A stretch of 38,800 nucleotides of DNA, from the NCBI GenBank assembly GCA_903828255.1, contig CAIKLQ010000616.1, positions 1 through 38,800 on the forward strand, in the 5' to 3' direction. The position numbers were made by a program, and so were the translations under genes. The stretch is from an uncultured Verrucomicrobiota bacterium. GTDB lineage: Bacteria; Verrucomicrobiota; Verrucomicrobiia; Limisphaerales; JADLHS01. Shown here one piece after another: positions 1-6,987 of the stretch. Each line of letters starts with the position of its first letter. The stretch's first letter is position 1. Below the pieces are notes generated by a model. It made no database searches and was not told the DNA's origin. It worked only from the letters and a program-made list of their open reading frames with translations.

Positions 1-1
1 C

Positions 2-1153
2 AATGCTGGCGGCAGCATCGGGCCTGACGGCATTGCGAACAACATCATCCGCCGCAACGATGTTGGCGTCCGGTTCAGCGGCGGCAGTTGTGCGCCCAAT
101 CCGTTACGCATCACCAGCAGCGATATTTACGACAACACTTCGTTTGAGTTGCGGAACGAGGCGTCTGTTCCTGTCATTGCTAGCGACGGGTATTGGGGAG
201 AACCGACTTCAACTGAGTTGAACCAAAACCAAGTGAATCTCAGTCGCATTTATGATCAGAGAGACAACGGGTCGTATGGCCTTGTCACAATTCAGAATCC
301 CCGATTCACCCCGATTGGCCAAGTCGTCGGCACGGCTCCCACCATCACTCAACAGCCCCAACCGCAAACCGTCATGGCTGGCAATCCGGCCTCCTTCATC
401 GTTGCCGCCGCCGGTTCTACGCCGTTCCGCTATCAGTGGCGTAAGAATAGCAATCCGATCAGCGGTGCTACAAACGCGTCTCTCGTTCTCTTGAATGTTC
501 AAGTGGAAGACGCAGGTGGTTATTCCGTAATCGTGTCCAACAGTGCGGGCACGGCGACGAGTTCAAGCGCAACGCTGACAGTGACTCCTGCAACCGGAAA
601 TCTTGCAGTTCGCACGATCACCGGAGGGGGAAACACCTTTCCAGTTTCACTGGCAGTGTCCACGCCTGTCGGTTCTTCGGCGAACTTTGTGGAGGAGACA
701 TTGCCCGTGGGATTCAGCGCAACGGGAGTCAACGGGGGCGGCACATTTAATTCCAGCACCAGAACAATCCTCTGGGGTCCGCTGGCCGGAAATCAAACTC
801 ATCAACTTAGTTACACATTACAGCCGCCCGGTGGTTTCCAAGGCAGCGCATTTGTGAGCGGCACGGCATACTTTGCAGGCGCGACCGTCACCGTGACCGG
901 AGACAGCATGGTTTCGATGATTCCCGCAGGCACGCCCGCGACTTTGACTCTGAGCAAAATGTTTGGTTTCTGGACGGTTTCAATCACCGGCGACATAGGG
1001 CGATCTTATCGGCTGGAAGTCCGGGATGATCTCAATTCCGGTTCATGGCAACCGTTGGCTACGCTCAGCATCGCGCAGAATCCACGGCTGTATTTTGATG
1101 GCGATGCCGTTGGTAAATCGCAGCGATTCTACCGCTGCGTTTTGGTTGAATAG
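2..1153 (+). CDS. Secreted right-handed beta-helix / Ig-like domain protein, 5' end outside the window
   Basis: The reading frame is open from base 2 and ends at the TAG at 1151-1153, so only the C-terminal 383 residues are seen. The first about 100 residues have the Asn/Gly-rich short-strand pattern of parallel beta-helix repeats (for example IANNIIRRNDVG). An immunoglobulin-like domain follows at roughly bases 340-590, with the typical core 'YQWRKNSNPISGATNASLVL' and 'EDAGGYSVIVSNSAG'. The last about 60 residues form a beta-rich module ('RSYRLEVRDDLNSGSWQPLATL') seen at the C-terminus of many Verrucomicrobia secreted proteins. By family, such proteins are extracellular and may bind polysaccharide or act as adhesins; no catalytic residues can be assigned in this part. 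The annotation as beta-helix rests on repeat pattern only. Confidence 0.8.
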   Translation, partial: NAGGSIGPDGIANNIIRRNDVGVRFSGGSCAPNPLRITSSDIYDNTSFELRNEASVPVIASDGYWGEPTSTELNQNQVNLSRIYDQRDNGSYGLVTIQNPRFTPIGQVVGTAPTITQQPQPQTVMAGNPASFIVAAAGSTPFRYQWRKNSNPISGATNASLVLLNVQVEDAGGYSVIVSNSAGTATSSSATLTVTPATGNLAVRTITGGGNTFPVSLAVSTPVGSSANFVEETLPVGFSATGVNGGGTFNSSTRTILWGPLAGNQTHQLSYTLQPPGGFQGSAFVSGTAYFAGATVTVTGDSMVSMIPAGTPATLTLSKMFGFWTVSITGDIGRSYRLEVRDDLNSGSWQPLATLSIAQNPRLYFDGDAVGKSQRFYRCVLVE

Positions 1154-1166
1154 CCCGTAGGTTTCG

Positions 1167-1262
1167 GTCTGCGGTCGGCGAGCGGGAAAGCGGAGAGAAG
1201 GTCGGAATGAAGCGCATAGCGAAATGAAGCCGGAGCGCAACGTCCGCCGCCGAGCCGCAGAC
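1167..1262. repeat. Imperfect palindrome A
   Basis: The arm GTCTGCGGTCGGCG (1167-1180) is matched by the inverted arm CGCCGAGCCGCAGAC (1248-1262), with one base inserted. The interior carries 'GAAGCGCATAGCGAAATGAAG'-like sequence, parts of which recur in the palindromes near 35.9-36.1 kb. This looks like a genome-dispersed intergenic repeat; mobility or function is not shown. Confidence 0.55.
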
Positions 1263-1304
1263 GGAAGCCCGCCGCACTCGCGGCATTCCGGCGAATGCCC
1301 AATC

Positions 1305-1381
1305 GTGACGAGCGCGCGGTTTGCGGGATGTGGTCGGAGGGAAGCGGGGCGACGCCAGCCCGCAAACCGCGCGTTGGTCAC
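1305..1381. repeat. Palindrome B, 15-bp perfect stem in a 23-bp inverted repeat
   Basis: CGCGCGGTTTGCGGG (1313-1327) is perfectly complementary to CCCGCAAACCGCGCG (1359-1373), and the pairing extends to GTGAC (1305-1309) with GTCAC (1377-1381), giving two mismatches in 23. The 31-base loop is G-rich. It can form a very stable hairpin and resembles REP-like dispersed palindromes. Confidence 0.65.
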
Positions 1382-1503
1382 GGCGGGATCAGAAATGCGT
1401 TGGCATCTTAACCTGCTTGTGATCGAAGGTGATTTCTACAGTATGCCTCAATCTGGTCACTGTTCCGCTGCGGTAAAGATCATGGAATATTTGGAGGCGT
1501 CTT

Positions 1504-1752
1504 TCAAAATGCCTTAAACCAGAAACTAGCCAATCCTGCTGCAAGCAGCGCCAGCGCGGAGAATGTTATTCTGGGACGAGCTAAGATGGTGCCGAGCAAA
1601 ATACCCAAACTGCCTGAAAGGAGGCATGATGCCCGTGCCAAAGCCAAATAGCGCTGGGGTTCCGCCGCGCCGACGGCGAGGCTTACCCAGAGGAGGAGTG
1701 CGGCGAGTATTGAACTTGCGGCCATGATGCAGATGAGTTTGAGGAATTTCAT
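1504..1752 (-). CDS. Small membrane protein, 82 aa
   Basis: The protein begins MKFLKLICIMAASSILAALL and has about three hydrophobic stretches (residues 6-27, 40-58 and 63-79), so it is probably an inner-membrane protein. The ATG at 1752 was chosen because it lies 4 bases after the stop of the preceding 42-aa gene, which puts the gene at the end of the VWFA cassette. A longer frame to 1851 would overlap that gene. No family is recognised. A role with the VWFA and four-TM proteins is inferred from position only. Confidence 0.6.
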   Translation of the reverse strand: MKFLKLICIMAASSILAALLLWVSLAVGAAEPQRYLALARASCLLSGSLGILLGTILARPRITFSALALLAAGLASFWFKAF

Positions 1753-1756
1753 AGAT

Positions 1757-1885
1757 TCAGATGTCAATTGGCTGTTGGTTGTCTGATTGAGCTTTGGCGC
1801 GGCGTCGCCGGATAAAGACGACGCCAACAACAAGGAGGAGCAGGCCCACAATGGCCGCGACCAGAAGTTTGCGGTTAATTTTCAT
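1757..1885 (-). CDS. Single-TM microprotein, 42 aa
   Basis: The ATG at 1885-1883 overlaps the TGA of the VWFA gene (ATGA, 4 bases) and the frame ends at 1757. The product has a short basic N-terminus (MKINRKLL), a hydrophobic segment of about 20 residues (AAIVGLLLLVVGVVF), a basic stop-transfer stretch (IRRRRAK) and a polar tail. This is a convincing single-pass membrane topology with the N-terminus outside. The translational coupling on one side and the 4-base gap to the next gene on the other support a real gene. Function unknown. Confidence 0.6.
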   Translation of the reverse strand: MKINRKLLVAAIVGLLLLVVGVVFIRRRRAKAQSDNQQPIDI

Positions 1886-3786
1886 GGGGTGGGTTGGCTA
1901 ACGTTGACGGTGCGGTTTGCCGGCGTGGGCCCGGCGGCTGGCGTGTTGGCGAAATAGCCGGCACGGGTACGGGCAATCAGTTGGCCGCGCTCCGCTGATT
2001 CGCGGACAAGAACTTTCACGGCACGCCACCCACCATCACTCTGGGGACGGCGTGGGTAGTAGCCGAGGGCATAACGCGGCGCACGCAGGTCCGAAACTAT
2101 CGAGTTGGCAATCTGGCCGAGCTCCGCGTCCCGGCGCGGGTAGAATACAAGGCCTCCGCTGCTTGATTTTGCGAGCGTGTCGAGCAGGTCCTTGGCCAGT
2201 GCCTCGGTAGGTTGCGATTTGACCTGGCTGCGGCCACGATTATCGGGTGACTGCACCTGGCCCAAACCCTCGGGGAAACCAACAGCGTAGAACTGCACGT
2301 TGCCCTGCTGGAGGAGCGAAACGATGCCAGCGCGGGAGGACTGGCTGTCGGATTCACCGCCGTCAGTTACCAGCACGATACCCTTGCGCTCATGCCGTCC
2401 ATACCGTGCGGCGTGGCCGAGAGCGGTGCCGATTGAATCCAAGAGCGCCGTCCCGCCACCGGCCTTGATGTTTTTGAAAGCGTTGTCGGCCAATGCAGGA
2501 TCGGTGGTGAAATCCTGAACAACAATCGCGTCTGTTGTGAATGACATTACGCAAAACTCGTCCTTGTCGCCGCATTGTTGAATGATGGTGGAGGCAGCGG
2601 CCCGGATTTTGGTGAGCTTCGAGGCGATGGAACCGGAGGCGTCCAGCAAGACTACGAGACTTATGGGCGAGCGATCAGCGCTGAAGGACGCGATGTCCTG
2701 CGTTACACCGTCCTCAAGGATCGTGAAGTCGTCCTTTGTCAGGCCGGAGATGGGGCTGCGGGCCGAGTCTGTCACACCCACATCCAAGGTGACCTTTACC
2801 GGAGGCGGGATAGGGATTGGCCGCGTCTCTGGCTTCGGCTCTATGGATGGCGATGGAGGCGGAGTAGTGACTTTGGGCACCACCACTTGAACCGGCTGTG
2901 CGACGGGCACCGGGTGGGGTGTCGGTGAAGGCGTGGATTTGACGGGCGGCAGATCGGTGGGCACTTCCCGTTCCGTGGCCAAGTGCATGACCATTCGAGA
3001 GTCCGCTGGGTTCACGGCAAATTCGCCGATGGGGTGATGGCTTGCGCGCAGAGCTTCCTGAAGAATTTGCGGTGCGTCGGAGTTGAAGGCCGCCAGCATG
3101 GCGTTTGGCCCCTGACTGGCGACGAACAAGCCCCACCAGCGGGTGACACGCTCGCGATGGCGCTGGGAGGCCCAAACATTCTCTGAGGTGTAGGCCCAAA
3201 GGACCGTCGTGCCTGCCATGGCACCGTGCTTGTCGGCGGTCCCGTAAACGGACTCGGCGGACGTGCGGGCCAAGTGGGCGTCGCTAGGATAGGCCGTCCG
3301 GAGCATGGAGAACGACGGCTCGTCAGGTGCCAAAACGAACGGTGAAGCGCAGATAACAACTACGCGCCCGCCCGCCGCTGGCTTAAGGGAGATTGCCGCA
3401 AGCCACTCGGGCACCCGGATAGCGCCAGAGTTTTTGAGCCCAGCCGGCACCGTGTCGCCGCCGGTGTTCTCGAACCACTGGTGGAGAGAGGCCAAGGCTG
3501 GAGCCAAGCGCGGGGCGCGTGCGGCAGGCGAGTCGTAGGCAAGCTGGGTAGAAGGGATGTCGCAGATGACCTTGAGATCCCAACCGTCCCAGATGGTGAC
3601 GCGCGTCGTTGTCGGGCGGTCGCGCACGAGGAACCGTTGCAGGAGCGCTTCTTGGTTCGTGCGCACCGCCAGCGGCTGTAAGGGGCTGAGTGCGATCACA
3701 ATTTCCGGCGCTGGCCCGGTGGTGGCGGCCAGTGCCGTGGTGGCGACGAGGCCGATAGCGAGGAGGATTTGAGTAATGGTTTTCAT
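1882..3786 (-). CDS. Secreted VWFA-domain protein, 634 aa
   Basis: A signal peptide (MKTITQILLAIGLVATTALA) is followed by an N-terminal alpha/beta region (about 25-270), a proline-rich linker (about 283-330) and a von Willebrand factor A domain (about 331-600). The MIDAS residues are visible: DASGS at 382-386, Thr446 in GGGTAL and Asp475 in VTDG. The segment 'GLTKDDFTILEDGVTQDI' before the domain is the hallmark of the VWFA-related family common in Acidobacteria and Verrucomicrobia. VWFA domains with intact MIDAS bind a metal ion and mediate protein contacts; the ligand is unknown. The gene lies 18 bases after the four-TM gene and overlaps the next microprotein gene, so it is in the middle of a seven-gene operon. 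Confidence 0.85.
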   Translation of the reverse strand: MKTITQILLAIGLVATTALAATTGPAPEIVIALSPLQPLAVRTNQEALLQRFLVRDRPTTTRVTIWDGWDLKVICDIPSTQLAYDSPAARAPRLAPALASLHQWFENTGGDTVPAGLKNSGAIRVPEWLAAISLKPAAGGRVVVICASPFVLAPDEPSFSMLRTAYPSDAHLARTSAESVYGTADKHGAMAGTTVLWAYTSENVWASQRHRERVTRWWGLFVASQGPNAMLAAFNSDAPQILQEALRASHHPIGEFAVNPADSRMVMHLATEREVPTDLPPVKSTPSPTPHPVPVAQPVQVVVPKVTTPPPSPSIEPKPETRPIPIPPPVKVTLDVGVTDSARSPISGLTKDDFTILEDGVTQDIASFSADRSPISLVVLLDASGSIASKLTKIRAAASTIIQQCGDKDEFCVMSFTTDAIVVQDFTTDPALADNAFKNIKAGGGTALLDSIGTALGHAARYGRHERKGIVLVTDGGESDSQSSRAGIVSLLQQGNVQFYAVGFPEGLGQVQSPDNRGRSQVKSQPTEALAKDLLDTLAKSSSGGLVFYPRRDAELGQIANSIVSDLRAPRYALGYYPRRPQSDGGWRAVKVLVRESAERGQLIARTRAGYFANTPAAGPTPANRTVNVSQPTP

Positions 3787-3804
3787 ATTGATGCGGTTCG
3801 TTGG

Positions 3805-4950
3805 TTATGAGTTGAAGGCGGCGAGGAGACGTTGTTTGTCGGCGCGCTGCCGCTGGATTTCGGCTAGGAGGGCAGCTTCCTCCCTGCGGAGATGAATGAT
3901 GGTGATCCCCTCTTGGATAAAGCTGCTACGGCAAGCCTGCCATTCGGCCAAGTTTCCCTCGGGCTGGTGAAGTTTCTGAAGCACGAGGCCCAATTTTCCG
4001 ATGAGGACGCCGACGCAGTCGGCGATACGAGTGCGGTTTTCGTTCTGGACGATTACTGGCTGATAAGTCAGGGACTCGATCATGCCGGAGAGCAGGAGGA
4101 AACCCGCGGCGAACTCGCAAAGCAATTGTCCCACGAAGGCGAGCCGGCGGTCGGGCAACAGAACACTACCGCCACCTAGATTGTTGAGGTCCAAACCCGC
4201 TGCGAGAGGGCACATGCCTACCAGCCATAGAATAATGCCAATGAGGCCGATGGCAGCGACGATCCAGCGGGCGGTGGCGACCGTGCGAGCGGGCGCGCCA
4301 CGGGTCAGCAACTTGGCGGCGACGGCGGCGAGAACCCACGGGCAGGCGACCGCGATGGCGAGGAACTTCGACTGAACGCTGGGCAGGTAGATACTGCTGA
4401 TATTGGCGATTGCGGCGACGCAGGAGACGCAGAACAGAATGAGGCAGGTGACGAACATCCACCAGCGGACAGAAAACAGCTTGGGAAACTGTGGCACGGG
4501 AGGCTCCTGAACGACTGTCGCCCGGATGGGGACGAGTTCAGACTCAAGACACCCCTTTTCAACGTTGAGATGGTTCGCTTCGAGCTGGCCGGCGGAACTC
4601 TCGTGCTTGAACTTGATGGCTTCCGCGCCGAAGATGCCGTCGAAAATGTTGCCGCCGATGCGGGCAACTTCCGTCAGCTCGTTGCCGTCCAGTGGAACGG
4701 CGTGGGCCATGCGCCAGAAAATGGAGCGTTCGGCGGGATGGACTTGAAAGGCGCGCGGCGGCAGCTTCCCGCCGGGCTGGAGGAGCCACTGGCCCGGGCC
4801 GTCGGTGGGCTTGCCGTTACCCCGGTGATGGCCGTTGCCGTTGCGGGCCGTGGAGGTTGGGTTGTAGCCATTCGGTGACGCAAGAGCATCACCGGCCTGC
4901 GCGAGCAGGGGCCGGATTGGATTACGGTCAGGTGTAGGATTTCGGTTCAT
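3805..4950 (-). CDS. Four-TM membrane protein with Cys-containing soluble flanks, 381 aa
   Basis: The N-terminal about 160 residues are soluble, starting with a low-complexity Asn/Pro/Gly-rich stretch. Four hydrophobic segments follow at about 163-184, 196-214, 228-250 and 270-290. The C-terminal about 90 residues are soluble and end in a charged helix rich in Glu, Arg and Gln ('LRREEAALLAEIQRQRADK') that is likely coiled coil. No known family is recognised. Directly upstream of the secreted VWFA gene, it could be its membrane anchor or partner; this is inference from gene order. Confidence 0.75.
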   Translation of the reverse strand: MNRNPTPDRNPIRPLLAQAGDALASPNGYNPTSTARNGNGHHRGNGKPTDGPGQWLLQPGGKLPPRAFQVHPAERSIFWRMAHAVPLDGNELTEVARIGGNIFDGIFGAEAIKFKHESSAGQLEANHLNVEKGCLESELVPIRATVVQEPPVPQFPKLFSVRWWMFVTCLILFCVSCVAAIANISSIYLPSVQSKFLAIAVACPWVLAAVAAKLLTRGAPARTVATARWIVAAIGLIGIILWLVGMCPLAAGLDLNNLGGGSVLLPDRRLAFVGQLLCEFAAGFLLLSGMIESLTYQPVIVQNENRTRIADCVGVLIGKLGLVLQKLHQPEGNLAEWQACRSSFIQEGITIIHLRREEAALLAEIQRQRADKQRLLAAFNS

Positions 4951-4983
4951 AACTTTGCGTGTTGTGGTTCTGGGTTTGGTTAA

Positions 4984-5199
4984 TTAGCCGCGCAGGCGGA
5001 CGCTTTTGACGTCGCTGTCGCCCGCGTCCATGCGCGCGATGAGGACCGCGTCCTGCAGACTGCCGCCGTGGCCGACAAAGGTTTTGGAAGAGCCGAAAAA
5101 GCCGGCCTTGGAGCGATGCACGTCGTAGCCGCCCCCGGAAGGGGTGAGGGAATAATTCTTCGTGCCGCCGGTGCGGGTTTCGATGGTGAGTGTTTTCAT
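4984..5199 (-). CDS. Small hypothetical protein, 71 aa
   Basis: The product (MKTLTIETRTGGTKNYSL...) is beta-rich with many Gly and Ser and no membrane segment or Cys pairs. It lies 33 bases before the four-TM gene and 9 bases after the preceding small gene on the same strand, so it fits in the cassette. I do not recognise a family. Confidence 0.6.
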   Translation of the reverse strand: MKTLTIETRTGGTKNYSLTPSGGGYDVHRSKAGFFGSSKTFVGHGGSLQDAVLIARMDAGDSDVKSVRLRG

Positions 5200-5208
5200 A
5201 GATGTGAT

Positions 5209-5430
5209 TTAGTTGAACTGGCTACCCTTGGTGGTTGGCGTTCCGGCCGATGGAAGGGCGGCATCGGCAGGAACGTTGCCGCACGGCGCGGCGGAAATTT
5301 TGATAATGCGAGTGCGGCTGGTCGGGCGCGCGGACAAGCCCGTCCGCACCCGCACGCTGAAAGCGGCGGCGGGCGCAAAGCGGATCTTGATCGTCACGGG
5401 GGCGGTGGTATTTAGAGTCGTGGAGTTCAT
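5209..5430 (-). CDS. Small hypothetical protein, 73 aa
   Basis: The ATG at 5430 gives MNSTTLNTTAPVTIKIRF... and follows the stop of the Cys-rich gene by 5 bases. A longer frame to 5598 would overlap that gene and was not used. The protein is Ala/Thr/Pro-rich and basic, with no visible membrane segment. It is unrecognised; membership of the cassette is supported only by spacing and strand. Confidence 0.5.
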   Translation of the reverse strand: MNSTTLNTTAPVTIKIRFAPAAAFSVRVRTGLSARPTSRTRIIKISAAPCGNVPADAALPSAGTPTTKGSQFN

Positions 5431-5435
5431 TTTAT

Positions 5436-5663
5436 TTAGGCGGCGGCATGGTTGACGCTGATTTTTGAGCTGCGCCCTTTGCGCGTGGCGGGTTTGACAC
5501 GGATCGGGGGATTCATCTCGGGAACAACGGAGCCGCAGGTGCAGGCGTCCATGATGCAGGCCGGGGCAAACAGAACGGGGCGGAGGCAGTAACGGCAACG
5601 CTCAACAGTGGTGCCGCAATACCACGACTGGCTTAACCACTCGAATGTCTGATCAAAGCTCAT
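5436..5663 (-). CDS. Cys-rich small protein, possible zinc ribbon, 75 aa
   Basis: Six cysteines lie in the first 45 residues (16, 23, 26, 36, 41, 43), including CRYC and CTC pairs, which suggests metal binding. The tail is basic (KPATRKGRSSK). A purine-rich stretch (AGGCGGA) lies immediately before the ATG. It is the first gene of the minus-strand cassette and is divergent from the HTH gene at 5847, so both promoters probably lie in 5664-5846. Function unknown; DNA or protein binding is a guess. Confidence 0.55.
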   Translation of the reverse strand: MSFDQTFEWLSQSWYCGTTVERCRYCLRPVLFAPACIMDACTCGSVVPEMNPPIRVKPATRKGRSSKISVNHAAA

Positions 5664-5771
5664 TCCGCCTGTATCTTCACCACAATTCCGGCGGAAGCAA
5701 TGGCAATGTCGAAACTGAACGTATATGTTTTTTATTCTGAATGTCAGGCTGATGTTTATTGGAAACAGCTA

Positions 5772-5800
5772 TTGCAACTTAAATCTGTTCAGGCTAGATT
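5772..5800 (+). promoter_or_regulatory. Candidate sigma-70-like promoter for the HTH/transporter operon
   Basis: TTGCAA (5772-5777) and TAGATT (5795-5800) are separated by 17 bases, and the predicted start point falls about 7 bases downstream. It matches consensus only partly; the placement just before a palindrome and 47 bases before the ATG makes it plausible. Confidence 0.4.
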
Positions 5801-5811
5801 GCGGCGTGAAT

Positions 5812-5841
5812 CGATTCTGAGTAGAATCGTCAAAAGTTTGA
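5812..5841 (+). promoter_or_regulatory. Operator-like double palindrome before the HTH gene
   Basis: CGATTCT-GAGT-AGAATCG (5812-5829) is a perfect 7-bp inverted repeat, followed at once by TCAAA-AG-TTTGA (5830-5841). The pair sits between the candidate promoter and the ATG at 5847, the position expected for a repressor site, perhaps for autoregulation by the HTH protein. A 16-base piece (TAGAATCGTCAAAAGT) recurs at 35880-35895. Confidence 0.45.
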
Positions 5842-5846
5842 ACATT

Positions 5847-6968
5847 ATGCCGGCAAATCGAAAAGCTGCAAGGAACCCCTCGCAGACCAAGGCTAAAAGC
5901 CCAAACCAAGATTTGGTTACGGGTGTGGAACGGGTCATTGGGCGCTTCAATACGCTTGGCGAGTTGTCAAAGATAGTGGGGTGCTCGGTTCCAACGTTAA
6001 GCGCATGGAGGAAGGGCGAGACTCAATTGAGCCTCAAGGACGCTATTTCAATGGGGTTGCTTGACACGGATGCGGGCCAAAGTGATTACGAGAGGGTCGT
6101 TTCTTGGCTAAAGCTTTGCGGTCACGGAAGCCGCCTAGATGATCCCAATTTAGTTTTAGCTGACGAGATTCGAAAAAGGACAAGCCTTGGCGCCAGACTA
6201 GATGAGGCGCTAATGAACTTGAGGAGCGTGGCGGGAGTTAAGGGAAAAGCAGTTGAGCAGAAAGATTTCCGGCTTGCTCTGTCGTGCTACCTTGGACAAT
6301 CACGCCTTCGCGAGGATATTGACGATTGGAAGAAAAAAAGCAATGGGGCGGGGACAATGGCCTACATTTGGCGTTGGCACGATAACACATGCAAACGGTT
6401 TCAAACCGATGCGCTGAAACTCTTCGTGCAATCGTTGATTCAACAGCCGCCCCATGAGATTACGCGGACGTGGACGCCTCCACCGAGTAACTCACAAATC
6501 GGTGTTACCATTTACCTCCAGATCAACTTGAAAGGGAACGCCCTCACTACTGCGATAAATCAGCTCACAACTGCGGTGGCAGATTTTCTCGATGACGTTA
6601 GGTTGAACAAGGAGGAAAGGTCGCGCTTCAACATCTTCACGACGACGGAATCTTACCGGCATCCAGCAGACTGCTGCGTATTTGCCTCCCCCGCTCCCGG
6701 CAAGACCTTCGCTGTTCTCGTATCAGAATACAGCGATCTTGTCAAAGAGATGGAAAAATCCAACGATCCAGAAATCAAGAGCAACCCGTATGCATGGTCG
6801 GGACAGATTATCCACCTCAATGACCCATCTGTTGTCGCAGATGACTATTTGTCCGAGTGTTGCCTGCAACTTAAGAATGGAAGCCTAACTCACCAGAACC
6901 GCTGGAAGCAGTTTGTGCCTTCGCAGCAAAGTGCAACACGCCGGCAAAAATCGTCGTCGGCCACATAA
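5847..6968 (+). CDS. HTH-domain protein of unknown function, 373 aa
   Basis: The ATG at 5847 was chosen because it follows the promoter and operator-like sites; a frame open from 5700 would run through them. Residues about 34-60 read 'NTLGELSKIVGCSVPTLSAW', the pattern of a helix-turn-helix of the XRE/homeodomain-like kind with the recognition helix VPTLSAW. The remaining about 300 residues have no family I recognise; they contain a Trp/Tyr-rich segment ('AYIWRWHDNTCKRF') and an alpha/beta-looking C-terminal half. The next gene starts 19 bases downstream on the same strand. A regulator of the radical-SAM/transporter operon is the simplest reading, but the large C-terminal region suggests a sensor or another activity. 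Confidence 0.65.
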   Translation: MPANRKAARNPSQTKAKSPNQDLVTGVERVIGRFNTLGELSKIVGCSVPTLSAWRKGETQLSLKDAISMGLLDTDAGQSDYERVVSWLKLCGHGSRLDDPNLVLADEIRKRTSLGARLDEALMNLRSVAGVKGKAVEQKDFRLALSCYLGQSRLREDIDDWKKKSNGAGTMAYIWRWHDNTCKRFQTDALKLFVQSLIQQPPHEITRTWTPPPSNSQIGVTIYLQINLKGNALTTAINQLTTAVADFLDDVRLNKEERSRFNIFTTTESYRHPADCCVFASPAPGKTFAVLVSEYSDLVKEMEKSNDPEIKSNPYAWSGQIIHLNDPSVVADDYLSECCLQLKNGSLTHQNRWKQFVPSQQSATRRQKSSSAT

Positions 6969-6987
6969 AATCAATCAATTCAAACTT

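Larger units (their letters stand above)
1154..1503. other. Gene-free stretch with palindromic repeats
   Basis: The stretch lies between the Ig-like gene and the convergent 82-aa membrane gene. No open frame with coding character is seen. It holds two large imperfect palindromes (listed separately) and could contain the shared transcription end of the two converging genes, but no hairpin followed by a T-run is evident. Confidence 0.6.
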
